A stretch of 64,000 nucleotides of DNA, from positions 2,531,501 through 2,595,500 of the forward strand of contig NZ_CP098023.1 of assembly GCF_030440425.1 (NCBI RefSeq), in the 5' to 3' direction. A program made the position numbers and the translations under genes. Numbering within the stretch: position 1 is the stretch's first letter; every line of letters begins with the position of its first letter. The notes below the pieces were generated by a model. That model made no database searches. It was given only the letters and a program-made list of their open reading frames with translations, and was not told the DNA's origin. The DNA is from Microbulbifer sp. MI-G (GTDB taxonomy: Bacteria; Pseudomonadota; Gammaproteobacteria; Pseudomonadales; Cellvibrionaceae). This document shows positions 8,456 to 17,057 of this stretch, piece by piece.

Positions 8456-8749
8456 CTAAAAAGCCGCCTCGAACCTTTTCGAAGCCTTGGCTGCCACCGC
8501 ATTGATTTTCTTCTGAATCACATCCAGTTTTAGCTGCTTGGCTTTGGGAGGAATATTCTCAGCAATAATACGCTCGCGCCGCTTGCGCAATTCACTCAAA
8601 CGGCGGCTGGCTTGGTTCAGTGGACGACGCTGGGCCAGTATGTCGTGGTGCTCAGTGACGAACTCTGCCTTTTCCCGGCCTCTTATATCTCTCAGTTCGG
8701 CTGTCAACTGGTTCACTTCTTTCAAGCGTTCATGCAAAAGCCCTTTCAC
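8456..8749 (-). CDS. Phage tail-region small helical protein
   Basis: A 97-residue protein if translation begins at GTG 8749, whose last bases overlap the TGA of the preceding gene (GTGA), with GGGGA just before it. The sequence is helical and highly charged (QLTAELRDIRGREKAEF, RRLSELRKRRERI). I do not recognise the family. Position after the tail-tip gene and the 121-aa gene suggests a tail-end accessory or chaperone-like part of the same transcript; function is not known. Confidence 0.65.
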   Translation of the reverse strand: MKGLLHERLKEVNQLTAELRDIRGREKAEFVTEHHDILAQRRPLNQASRRLSELRKRRERIIAENIPPKAKQLKLDVIQKKINAVAAKASKRFEAAF

Positions 8750-9111
8750 TCCCCAATCACCACCCGCAGATTTACCGTGCGCTGAATGCACTCCATACGC
8801 CAGGCTCCTTTATTGACCTCTTCGTTCTCGATACCCTCAGCCACAGCAGAGGCCTGCAGGGTTTCTACCTTGCCGGGGGTTTGCCAGGGTGTGCCGGCGG
8901 CATTGTTGCGCACCTGGTTATCTGTGGTGACGAAGGCACCGATCATCTTGTAGGCAAACTGGTCGGGGCTGCCGTCCTGGTCCAGATCGATTGGGTTACG
9001 TACCTGCGAGATACGCACAATATCACCGATATAGATGCCAGTGGTCAGCTCATAAAAGTGCTCGTCTTCTCCGACATTGCTGATACCGCTGGCTTGTATG
9101 TATTCAATCAT
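8746..9111 (-). CDS. Phage tail-end protein, 121 aa (copy 1)
   Basis: A 121-residue protein beginning MIEYIQASGISNVGED, with a good ribosome-binding site (AAGGAAG) before the ATG. It is acidic with likely beta structure and has an LDQDGSPDQF segment that looks like a calcium-binding loop. It follows the tail-tip gene by 20 bases. An almost identical paralogue is at 23629-23994 and a decayed 3' fragment at 22641-22709. Always adjacent to the Hint-bearing tail gene, it is likely a tail-tip partner; no known family recognised. Confidence 0.8.
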   Translation of the reverse strand: MIEYIQASGISNVGEDEHFYELTTGIYIGDIVRISQVRNPIDLDQDGSPDQFAYKMIGAFVTTDNQVRNNAAGTPWQTPGKVETLQASAVAEGIENEEVNKGAWRMECIQRTVNLRVVIGE

Positions 9112-9131
9112 GTTGCTTCCTTAATTAGCTA

Positions 9132-9308
9132 TTAGGGCTTGTGGGCTCCGTTGTGGGTAATAACCCGGTGCGCTCTGTCCACACCGGCGGCATAGCTGAT
9201 ATTGCCCACGCTGATCTTGTACACGGTGCGCAGGCCGGCACATTCCACCCGCTCGACGGTTTCCCAGGTAAGCGGTTCCTCTTCATGCAGTACACCCAGT
9301 GTTACCCC
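9132..9308 (-). pseudogene. Out-of-frame end of the Hint domain of tail-tip protein copy 1
   Basis: These bases encode the natural C-terminus of the preceding 1634-aa protein, but in another frame: LGVLHEEEPLTWETVERV through YAAGVDRAHRVITHNGAHKP. Copy 2 (24010 onward) has the same region in frame. Six C at 9305-9310 against five at 24183-24187 explain the shift. The ITHN motif is the block G end of a Hint domain. Confidence 0.85.
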
Positions 9309-12300
9309 CCTGGCAATGTTGAGCTTCATATATTTGACCGGTGTTATCGGTCACTGGGGTTTCCCGGCTGCAGATCAACTGGGCACCGCTTGCCATGGTG
9401 AGTAGTACACAAGGCACTTCGTCCTGAGGTTTAACTTTGTGAATGGGCGCCAGGTGGGTATCGCTATCGCCAATATCCCAGCAGTCGATCAGATCCCCCG
9501 CTTTGCAATGATCCGCCTGTAGTTTTTCCTTAAGCCAGGTGCCGGCCGCCACGCACCAGGGATCTTTCGGTATCGTGCCACCACCGCCATTGGCAGGGGT
9601 TGTGATGGTGCCTACCGGGCGGCGCCAGGTGCTGGCTGTGAGCGTGGAGAATCTGGTGGTGGCTTTATAGGTAACAGTGCCGCCCTTGAGGTCGGGGTCA
9701 TCGCAGTAGACGTAATACTTTGTGCGGAACGACAAACCACTAATACTGCCGGCGTTATAACTCCGGGAGCCAAAACCAAACTGTAGCGTGTGCGCAGCAA
9801 TGGAGATTCTGGCGGTACTCCCGACATCGGCTGCAGAGAGCACGGCAGAACTGGTAGGCAGACTACCAATGGAAGACTGGATTAACGGCAGGTTGCGCTG
9901 GTCCTGCACTTCCACCACGTCGATCTTGACGTAGTCGATCAGGGTTCTGCCGGTGGCTCCGTAGTTGACCAGAATCAGCGGCGAGAAATAACGCACATTG
10001 GCGTGCAACCTGGCAGGGCTGCCAATATGGTTGGCCCCCAAGGCGCCGCTGTAGGAGGCGTTACCCGGTGCATTACCTTTAATGTAACCAATATACCTGA
10101 TCCACGCGTGGGCGGCATTGTGGCCACTGGCAATCATATAATGCTGTGAGGAAGCGGAATTTGCCCCGGTGATACTGCAGTAGTTTCGATTGGAATCAAA
10201 CCCCATCACACCCAGATACATAATGCGGTTTGGATCGGCATCTGGGTATTTATAGAGGCGTATCTCCAGCCGGTAGAGCTTGTTGGGATCAAACGGGATC
10301 AGATCCTTGTGGTGAATGCCTACGGTATCATTGTCTGTATTATTGCCCAATAGGGCGCTCCGACCACCTAAAATCGTCAAGCCACCGCCAACAGCCATCT
10401 CACCTGCGCCACCGTAGCGGGTCCAGGCGTTCATCCAGTCAGACGTTTCGAAAGCTTCCAGAAAGGTGTGGCGCGTGGTGCGAAACTGCGCTCGCTCTGC
10501 AGCCGTGGCACCCACGGTGGCACCGTCCTCCGGTTTATTGGTTCCGTAGATTTTGTCCCAGTCTGCCTGGGAACCGGCAAGCTGATCGATTTTATTGAGC
10601 AGTGCCTGTCGCTGGGTGTACACCCCCTGCCATTTATTATCCCAGGTGCTGCGATTGATGGTGGTAACCGTGCCGGTATTGTCCCAGCCGGTGCCGCCGA
10701 GATAATCCGACAGGGCGGTAATGGCACCACTGTAGGCGGTTTTCTCGCTGGTAATACCGTAACGGTTCGCCTGGCTTTCAATACCGGCCTGCTCCGCGAG
10801 CAGTTGATGGTACTCGCGGATAACCCGGGGCTTTTCCCCCGGATGCAGCTTGCCGTCTGCGGCAATTGTATTTAAGTCGGCCAGTGCTTCGGTGGCATCG
10901 GCCTGGGCATCGCTTGCGGCGGCTTCGGCGGCGGCGGCCCTGGCGTCGGCCACAGAGGCATCCAGCAGTGCCTCCGGGTCGCCACTGCCACCGAGGGTGA
11001 CCACCAGACCACCGTAGCTGCCGCCATCAGCGAGACTGTCCCACACGGAAAGCTCATTGACGCCCGCCACCAGCGTGATCGGGAAGCTGTACCATTGGGT
11101 AACACCATTGTCACCGCGCATCACACCCACTTCGCGGCCGTTAAGACCCACCCGGGCACCGCCCTCGGCATCATTGGCCAGCACATGCAGATAGCCGCGC
11201 CCGGCACTGGCGTTAAAGGTGTATTTGGTACCGCCGGCATAGTTTGTACTGGTGGGCCAGCTCAATCCCAGCGGTCTGCGGTCCCATTTAAATTGCAGCG
11301 CGGCGCCGAGCATGCCGGCTTCGCGGGCCTGTTGCGCAATGGCGTCCAGCAGGGTGTTGCGGGCATGGTACGCCGCCTGCCAGTTGGCATTCCAAAGCGT
11401 GCGGCTGATGGGGGTATCTGCGCTGGTATTGTCCCAGGCAGGTATCAGGCCGCCGAGATAACTGGTGAGCGCGGCCAGGTTGCCACTGTAGTCGGCTTTT
11501 TCCGTGGTCAGGCCGGCGCCGTCGGCCTGGTTTTCCAGCCCTGCCTGCTGTGCCAGCAGTTGCGCGTACTCGCGGATAATCTGTAGCTTTTCACTCTGGT
11601 GCAGCAAGCCGTCCGCGGCGATATTATCCAGATCCGCCAGTGCTGCAGTGGCATCGGCCTGGGCCTCGGCAGCGGCATCCATGGCCTGTTGCACACCGGG
11701 ATCCAGGGCCGGGTCCTGGTAGTCGTCGTAGGGGATGCGGGATTTGGGGACGAACAGAAGCCGCGCGGCACTGGTGCCGAGGCAGTGATCCCCCAGCCCG
11801 GCACTGCCGGGGGTGTCAGGACTGTGGCCGTAGCAGGCAATGAGTTTATTGTTGCTGAGCACCGGCATGGGATTGCCGGTGCCGTCCACCAGCAGCACCA
11901 CAGCGCCGGGGGCACCGCCACCGCCGCTGCCACCGGGGATGGGCCTTAGCCCAACACCGCGACCGGGGCCACCATCGCCACCGGAGCTGTCGATTTTGCC
12001 GGAGACACCCAACGCGATACCGCGGGCGATCACCGCCAGGCCGGCGCCGCCGCTGCCACCAGGACCGCCGAACCCCGCCGGCTCATAACTTGGATCGTTG
12101 CGTAAATAGCGAAAGGAATTGCCACCACGGGCACCGCCAGTGCCGCGCAGATCATGGGGTATGCCCTGCAGTTCCCCGCCCTCGTTGGTGATATTCAGCG
12201 GTGGCATCACCTGATTGCGCCCGGTCACTACCCTGCCGCGGCTTTTCTCAAAAATATACCCGGCAATGTGTTTGCCGACCACCCGCCCGAAGCCGCCGCG

Positions 12301-14187
12301 ACAGGAGCCGAGAAAACCCCGCCCGCCATTGCTGGGCGTACCGCGCAGGGTGCCGTCGATCTGCAATACCCCACGCACCCGCAGTTCCACATTATCACTG
12401 ACACTGAGGGTGCGCCCGGCAGGGATAGTCAGGTCGCCGAGGTGGTAGTAGATCACGCGGCTATTGGGGTTGCCGGCCAGGCTGCCATCCGCAGTTAAAA
12501 ACCCGCTGCTGTCGATACTGACACCGGCAGCGGTCATGGCGGTGCCTTCGGCGCTATACCAGCTGTCCGGCAGTTCCGCACCGGTGCTGTCAGGCTGATC
12601 ACCAATCATCGCCGCGGGCTGGTAGCTGCCAAACAGGTCCACCGATACCGCACCGGAAACCTGGTCCACACTGAGGCGCTGGATTTCCATGGCGCGGTCC
12701 AGAATACCGTCGGCCACCTCCTGTGAATGATCCCGCAACTGCGGCAGGGTGACCCTGACGATATCCCCCACCTCCAGGTCGTTATTGCTGGGCAGCAGTT
12801 GCAGGCGCAGGCTCAACGGCGGGCCGGCAAAGCGATCGCGCAGGGCGTCGAAGGTGTTTTTAATGGTGGTGTAGGTGTGGCGGGTGTTGTGCAGGCCGCG
12901 GAATTTCAGGGTGTGGGGTTTGGCTTCGCCGTGTACGGCAATGGAGTCGGCATCAATCAAATTATTCGCACGCAGGAATTTGCCCTCAAAGCCCGGTTGC
13001 TCGAACCAGCTCCAGTGAATCGCAAATACATTGCACACGCCGGCCAGGTGGTATTTCAGTTCGCCGACCCGGGTAACCTCGTCCGCGGTAATGGTGGCCA
13101 CGGTGGCGGCATTGGCCAGTACCCCGGCCATACGGCGCAGGCCCAGCTGCCCGGCGGCATTGACCGGCATAAAGGCACCGAGCAATAAATTAATCTCGGT
13201 CTCGATAAACTGTTTACCGTCGGTTTTTTCCAGACCGTCAAATCTGAGTATTTTACCCTTGCTATGATCCCCGGGCTGGTACCAGTCCGCGCCGATATGT
13301 TCAAACTCGTCGCGCACCACCAGGGCGGGATCGATACCCAGGTGCCAATTAGCGGGCAAGGTATGATTGGTGCCGAGTACAAGACCTGTGAGCAGGGCAT
13401 AGGCCAGTTGCGGGCCCGGCCCTTCCAGGTAGATAAATTCCTCCACCGCAATCCCGCGCTCGTCGTCGTTGTCGGTGGGCACCCCATGATCGCGGGCATA
13501 GGTGCCGAACAGGCCGCGGGCACAGCCGGTAAAACGGTTGGCGGTTTTGCCACTGGCGCGCACAATTTCAAAGCCGTCCTGGTATTGGATTTTCAGGTAA
13601 TACACGGATTGGTTAGGGGCATCCCCATAGGCGGCGGTATGGGGATTGGGTTCAAAATGGCTGGTGTCGAACACCCGCAGGGTGCTGGCGGTTTTGGCAA
13701 AATCCGCAGCCAGGCGCGTGCTGTTGGGTACAAACAGTTCCCGGCGCATCTCCCGCTGGATGTCCCGGCAGCGCACCCGGTACACCCCTTCGCTATACGC
13801 AACGGATTCCTCGGCAATCTGGGTTTGCTCCAGGCGGTAATCCTCCCAATTGAGTCCCGCAAAACCCTGGTACAGGCGTACGGTGCGGCCCTTGATACCG
13901 TTGCCCTGTTCCAGTTCGTCGCGCAGTACATAGGAGAGCTGGCCGGCGATATCCACCACCTCAAACTGGATGCTGCCGATCTCCGCCCTGCCCTGCTCCG
14001 GCAACAGGCGCTGGCTGGTGGCCGAGCATTTTTTTAAAGCCCCGAGAATGGCATTGGCGGGCAGGCCGGGAATATCCCGGTGCGAGGTAATATACAGCGG
14101 CAGGTCGTAGCCGATCTCCACCACCAGGCGCAGCGGGCGCTGGGGGGACTGGTTATGCAGATCAAAAATTTCGGAGTTGTTACGCAT
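9283..14187 (-). CDS. Phage tail-tip/host-specificity protein with C-terminal Hint domain (truncated)
   Basis: A 1634-residue tail-tip (gpJ-type) protein. The N-terminal 530 or so residues resemble baseplate hub/receptor-binding scaffolds; a Gly-rich segment (about 625-750) follows; then two copies of a helical repeat (about 850-950 and 1100-1205; NIAADGLLHQSEK and NTIAADGKLHPGEK, each with QAG and YLGG) preceded by Ala-rich coiled coils. After an Fn3-like part (about 1460-1515) a Hint domain begins at Cys in PWCVAAGTWL (about 1545), with KAGDLIDCWD and a block-B-like TMASGAQLICSRETPV. A one-base insertion ends the frame early at GGNTGCTA. Start: the ATG overlaps the upstream stop (TGATG). 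The role is presumed host recognition at the tail tip, with the Hint part processing the C-terminus. Confidence 0.85.
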   Translation of the reverse strand: MRNNSEIFDLHNQSPQRPLRLVVEIGYDLPLYITSHRDIPGLPANAILGALKKCSATSQRLLPEQGRAEIGSIQFEVVDIAGQLSYVLRDELEQGNGIKGRTVRLYQGFAGLNWEDYRLEQTQIAEESVAYSEGVYRVRCRDIQREMRRELFVPNSTRLAADFAKTASTLRVFDTSHFEPNPHTAAYGDAPNQSVYYLKIQYQDGFEIVRASGKTANRFTGCARGLFGTYARDHGVPTDNDDERGIAVEEFIYLEGPGPQLAYALLTGLVLGTNHTLPANWHLGIDPALVVRDEFEHIGADWYQPGDHSKGKILRFDGLEKTDGKQFIETEINLLLGAFMPVNAAGQLGLRRMAGVLANAATVATITADEVTRVGELKYHLAGVCNVFAIHWSWFEQPGFEGKFLRANNLIDADSIAVHGEAKPHTLKFRGLHNTRHTYTTIKNTFDALRDRFAGPPLSLRLQLLPSNNDLEVGDIVRVTLPQLRDHSQEVADGILDRAMEIQRLSVDQVSGAVSVDLFGSYQPAAMIGDQPDSTGAELPDSWYSAEGTAMTAAGVSIDSSGFLTADGSLAGNPNSRVIYYHLGDLTIPAGRTLSVSDNVELRVRGVLQIDGTLRGTPSNGGRGFLGSCRGGFGRVVGKHIAGYIFEKSRGRVVTGRNQVMPPLNITNEGGELQGIPHDLRGTGGARGGNSFRYLRNDPSYEPAGFGGPGGSGGAGLAVIARGIALGVSGKIDSSGGDGGPGRGVGLRPIPGGSGGGGAPGAVVLLVDGTGNPMPVLSNNKLIACYGHSPDTPGSAGLGDHCLGTSAARLLFVPKSRIPYDDYQDPALDPGVQQAMDAAAEAQADATAALADLDNIAADGLLHQSEKLQIIREYAQLLAQQAGLENQADGAGLTTEKADYSGNLAALTSYLGGLIPAWDNTSADTPISRTLWNANWQAAYHARNTLLDAIAQQAREAGMLGAALQFKWDRRPLGLSWPTSTNYAGGTKYTFNASAGRGYLHVLANDAEGGARVGLNGREVGVMRGDNGVTQWYSFPITLVAGVNELSVWDSLADGGSYGGLVVTLGGSGDPEALLDASVADARAAAAEAAASDAQADATEALADLNTIAADGKLHPGEKPRVIREYHQLLAEQAGIESQANRYGITSEKTAYSGAITALSDYLGGTGWDNTGTVTTINRSTWDNKWQGVYTQRQALLNKIDQLAGSQADWDKIYGTNKPEDGATVGATAAERAQFRTTRHTFLEAFETSDWMNAWTRYGGAGEMAVGGGLTILGGRSALLGNNTDNDTVGIHHKDLIPFDPNKLYRLEIRLYKYPDADPNRIMYLGVMGFDSNRNYCSITGANSASSQHYMIASGHNAAHAWIRYIGYIKGNAPGNASYSGALGANHIGSPARLHANVRYFSPLILVNYGATGRTLIDYVKIDVVEVQDQRNLPLIQSSIGSLPTSSAVLSAADVGSTARISIAAHTLQFGFGSRSYNAGSISGLSFRTKYYVYCDDPDLKGGTVTYKATTRFSTLTASTWRRPVGTITTPANGGGGTIPKDPWCVAAGTWLKEKLQADHCKAGDLIDCWDIGDSDTHLAPIHKVKPQDEVPCVLLTMASGAQLICSRETPVTDNTGQIYEAQHCQGGNTGCTA

Positions 14188-14576
14188 CAGGCAATCACTT
14201 GAATGGTGGTAAAGCCAAACTCGAACAGTTGGCCGGGCAAACGTTTTTCCTTGAAGGATTTGAATTTCAGCTGCACGGTTTGCGGGTTGTCTGGCGCGGC
14301 CTCGGTGCCGAGGGCATCGAAGGTAAAGAATTCACCGAAGGCACAACTGGCCGCGAACTCGCGCCATTGATCCAACTGCGCCCGGGTCAGCCGGACGGGC
14401 AGTGTGCGGCATATGGAGTGACGCTCGATACGATAGGCCGTGTGTTCCGTATAACCGGACAGGGCTTTATGTTCCTTGCCCTCGGCTTGATCGTGACTGT
14501 CGTATTGCTGCAAACCAATTTCCAGCTTGCCGTCGCCGCCGGTGACCAGGCGGGTGGGGATAAATGTAATCAACAT
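14187..14576 (-). CDS. Minor tail protein, 129 aa
   Basis: A 129-residue protein starting MLITFIPTRLVTGGDGK, coupled to the tail-tip gene by a TGATG overlap. It includes an RLTRAQLDQWREF helix and a conserved-looking FFTFDALGTE segment, with a beta-rich C-terminus ending LFEFGFTTIQVI. Small genes between tape-measure and tail-tip genes in siphophages encode tail-assembly or distal-tail components, and the position here matches. Exact family not recognised. Confidence 0.72.
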   Translation of the reverse strand: MLITFIPTRLVTGGDGKLEIGLQQYDSHDQAEGKEHKALSGYTEHTAYRIERHSICRTLPVRLTRAQLDQWREFAASCAFGEFFTFDALGTEAAPDNPQTVQLKFKSFKEKRLPGQLFEFGFTTIQVIA

Positions 14577-14579
14577 GGC

Positions 14580-15575
14580 TCACCCCTTCAGTTCCTGGGC
14601 TTGACGACTATTGTTGCTAAAAAGCAACAGATCCCCGTTTTCCATCCTGGTTTGGATGTCCTCTATAAATCGTTCGCTGCTATCACCAATGACATCGCCC
14701 TGAATAATGATCTGGTTCAGCGACTGTGGCTGCTGGATGTCATTGCTGGCGAACTGGTTGATACCGTCCAGGCTGTTGCCCCGTGACGGCGGTGCAGCGG
14801 TCGGGGCACCGCCACCGCTGACGCTGCCCCCACCCCTACTGCCCCCGGAAAAATTCGTGCTTTTGATCTGGGCAATCTGCGCGGCACCCGCTGCGGCCAT
14901 CGCCGCTGCAGCGGGAATACCCCAGGGATAACCACCGGAGTTATGAAAGGATTCAATCACCGCACTGGGCAGGGTGGCGACGGCTTTGGCCAGGCTCAGG
15001 GTTTTCTGGAGTTTGAACAGTTTTTTACTGCCGGTATTGGAAACCCCCAGCATCATATCCATAGCACCGGAAAAGGCTTTCCAGCGGTGCTTGCTGCTGT
15101 TGATATTGGCCTCCAGGGAATCCAGTATGGCCGCCATCTCCGCGGCGACCCGGCCAAAGATCAGTGCAGCCGCCTCAGCCGGGATCTGCTCACCCCGTGT
15201 GATTGCATTTTTCAGTGCCTGGGCGTCGGCTTTCTCCTTGGCCAGGCGGGCCTGCTCCTGTATTGGATCAAGGTCCTCGCCGCTCAAAGGGTCCGGGTGC
15301 TCCTGCTGCTGCCGGTGCAGTGCCGCCTCAATCCGGTTATCCAGCACACTGCGCACGTCATAAAACGATTGGTTGCCGATACGCTCGACCGGCTCTACCC
15401 CCCAGCGATCAAACCCCGGCCCACTGATCCCCAGGCTCTCGCACATCTGTCGCCGGTTCAGTAAACAATCCTTGACGGTCGAAGGGGTGCTTTGTTTACC
15501 ATTCACGCTGTTTTTGACGTTCTCTGAGCGAGCGCTTTTAGTCTGTTTTTTACGAGGTTTTTTCCTATTTTCCAT
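14580..15575 (-). CDS. Chimeric ORF: terminase small subunit N-terminus joined to tape-measure C-terminus
   Basis: The protein is 331 residues. After a basic tail, residues about 38-155 look like a Nu1-type terminase small subunit: a winged-helix DNA-recognition part LLNRRQMCESLGISGPGFDRW, RIGNQSFYDVRSVLDNRI, then LDPIQEQARLAKEKADAQALK and AAEMAAILDSL. From about residue 165 the sequence is the C-terminus of a tape-measure protein: LFKLQKTLSLAKAVATLPSAV, GGYPWGIPAAAAMAAAGAAQIAQI, and a Gly/Ser-rich tail. In an intact phage these lie many genes apart, so a large in-frame deletion is the simplest explanation. Whether the fusion is made or has any role is unknown. Confidence 0.8.
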   Translation of the reverse strand: MENRKKPRKKQTKSARSENVKNSVNGKQSTPSTVKDCLLNRRQMCESLGISGPGFDRWGVEPVERIGNQSFYDVRSVLDNRIEAALHRQQQEHPDPLSGEDLDPIQEQARLAKEKADAQALKNAITRGEQIPAEAAALIFGRVAAEMAAILDSLEANINSSKHRWKAFSGAMDMMLGVSNTGSKKLFKLQKTLSLAKAVATLPSAVIESFHNSGGYPWGIPAAAAMAAAGAAQIAQIKSTNFSGGSRGGGSVSGGGAPTAAPPSRGNSLDGINQFASNDIQQPQSLNQIIIQGDVIGDSSERFIEDIQTRMENGDLLLFSNNSRQAQELKG

Positions 15576-15711
15576 CTGCTCCTATCTCCCAATGATAAAC
15601 AACAAACCCCCAAAAAAAATTCCTCATAAATACCCAAATCTCGCGAGCTGCGACCCCCGTATAGGCGGGCCTCCGGGAAGGACCCGCAGCGGTTTGTGGT
15701 AACGGATATGA

Positions 15712-16305
15712 TCACTGGAGCTTGCGCAGCTCGTTATTGATGGAGCGGGTGAGTTCAACACGGAATCGCTCGCGGGCCTGGCGTTCCATGACCCGCTGCA
15801 GGCGCTGACTCTTAAAGGTACCCCGCGGGCTGGGGCCAATCAGCCCCTTGGTTGTGCCGCCTCGTGGTCCGGTCTTATCCTTGCGCGCCAACACCAGGAG
15901 CTCACCATTGCTGACACGCTGGATAAATGAGCCGCGGTAGACCTTGGTTTTACCCCAGGCCTTGGCTTTCACCCCCGGCGCCCTGTAACCGCCGCGCTTG
16001 TTGCGGGCATTGAAATGGTTGGGCTTGCGCAGGCTGGGGCGCACAGAATGAATCAGGTTGCGGGCACGGGCCTTCTTGGCATCCACCACCCCATGCAGGC
16101 GGTTGCGATTGGCCAGCTGCAGCTCGTGGTCCTGCCGGATCTCTTTCTGCTTGATCGTGGTCTCTTCGGACACGGCCCTGATGGCGGCGGTGTTGACTGA
16201 GCGCAGGGATTTGTTGATCGCCTGGCTCGCGGCCTTTGGAATCAATCCGCGCTCCATCTTGCCCAGCTTTTTCTCCAGCTGGTCCAGGTCGTGCTTAATT
16301 TGCAC
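15712..16305 (-). CDS. gpZ-like minor tail protein
   Basis: A basic protein of 197 residues if started at GTG 16305 (VQIKHDLDQLEKKLGKM), which overlaps the end of the preceding gene by 11 bases and has AAGGGG upstream. The pattern of an N-terminal helix, KAASQAINKSLRSVNTAAIRAV and a basic middle matches the prophage minor tail protein Z family, which acts at the head-tail junction or tail completion. The usual neighbours (major tail and head genes) are absent. A longer in-frame start exists but would overlap more deeply. Confidence 0.75.
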   Translation of the reverse strand: MQIKHDLDQLEKKLGKMERGLIPKAASQAINKSLRSVNTAAIRAVSEETTIKQKEIRQDHELQLANRNRLHGVVDAKKARARNLIHSVRPSLRKPNHFNARNKRGGYRAPGVKAKAWGKTKVYRGSFIQRVSNGELLVLARKDKTGPRGGTTKGLIGPSPRGTFKSQRLQRVMERQARERFRVELTRSINNELRKLQ

Positions 16306-16735
16306 CCGCCCGCCCCTTGTAGGTAGCCAGGGCTTCGCCGATCTTGGTAGGTGCAAAATAGAAAATCATAATCAACCCTTGCGGGTAAGTGATGCGTGCC
16401 AGTGCCTCCTCCGCTGCAGAGGCTGCGGCAACCAATGTGGTGGCACCCTGGTCCGGATCGGTCAGAGCTGCCCATATTGATAAGACGCACACCACCAGTG
16501 CCAGCAGCAGATAAACCCCTGTAAACGACAGCGCGATCAATCTGCGGGCGATGTTCTGCCCGCTGGTGGATTTGATCCACTGCAGCAGGAATTCACGCAC
16601 CCGCACACTGCGCTCGGCACTGTCTGTCGCTTTCTCCTCGGCTGTATAAAACAGGGCATCGCCGGTTTTGATCAGGGCATCCGCCCCTTTCTCCAGCGCT
16701 TTCTCACTCCCCCAAAGGCGAGACCATATACCCAT
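16295..16735 (-). CDS. Holin of the 3TM superfamily
   Basis: A 146-residue protein starting MGIWSRLWGSEKALEKG, with the amphipathic N-terminus, the FYTAEEKA motif and hydrophobic segments near residues 65-90 and 112-130 typical of the 3TM-type holin family (named for gene-transfer-agent release). Holins permeabilise the inner membrane to time lysis. No endolysin gene is seen nearby, so lysis is probably not functional. Overlaps the gpZ-like gene start. Confidence 0.78.
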   Translation of the reverse strand: MGIWSRLWGSEKALEKGADALIKTGDALFYTAEEKATDSAERSVRVREFLLQWIKSTSGQNIARRLIALSFTGVYLLLALVVCVLSIWAALTDPDQGATTLVAAASAAEEALARITYPQGLIMIFYFAPTKIGEALATYKGRAGAN

Positions 16736-16746
16736 AGCATCAGCTC

Positions 16747-16962
16747 CTAAGCAGAATTGTTGGGTTTACTGTTTCTATTTTGCTGGTGCTGCTCGCGTAT
16801 AAAGCGGTTGTGCCGATTGCGGGTAACCACTGCGTACACGTTCCACACCAGGCCAAGCATGGCAATAACCACCCCCAGCATCTGCAGTGGAGTGGCTGGG
16901 GTTTGTGTCAGGCCCACGCCCGCAACGGTTACTGTGGCACTTCCGGCTTCCTGTCCGTTCAT
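16747..16962 (-). CDS. Small single-TM phage membrane protein
   Basis: A 71-residue protein with one hydrophobic segment (about residues 28-47, LQMLGVVIAMLGLVWNVYAVV) and a polar, basic C-terminus (NRHNRFIREQHQQNRN). TGGAG lies upstream of the ATG. Located directly before the holin, it may be a lysis accessory (antiholin- or spanin-like), by position only. A terminator-like hairpin lies just upstream (16991-17007). Confidence 0.62.
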   Translation of the reverse strand: MNGQEAGSATVTVAGVGLTQTPATPLQMLGVVIAMLGLVWNVYAVVTRNRHNRFIREQHQQNRNSKPNNSA

Positions 16963-16969
16963 GGGGTCA

Positions 16970-17007
16970 TTTTCTCCAGGCGTAAAAAAACCGGCTCAGT
17001 GGCCGGT
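16970..17007 (-). terminator. Leader hairpin/terminator before lysis genes, repeated at 19478-19512
   Basis: On the minus strand AACCGGC/GCCGGTT forms a 7-bp stem followed by seven T, a complete rho-independent terminator, ending about 24 bases before the ATG of the 71-aa gene. A second copy with a weaker stem is at 19478-19512; the two bracket an IS and cargo genes. Confidence 0.7.
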
Positions 17008-17057
17008 TGAATCACCCCGGGTTTCTCGGAGGCTAACTTTCTTGAGAGAATTAGCCA

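Noticed and set aside
9132..9560. A splicing intein in the tail protein
   Set aside because: There is no C-extein of any length and the residue after the terminal Asn is Gly, so splicing chemistry is impossible; a cleaving Hint domain fits better.
10230..14037. Long plus-strand frames opposite the tail-tip gene
   Set aside because: They are GC-rich shadows of the minus-strand gene, rich in Gly, Pro and Arg with no motif; the minus frame is clearly the real one.
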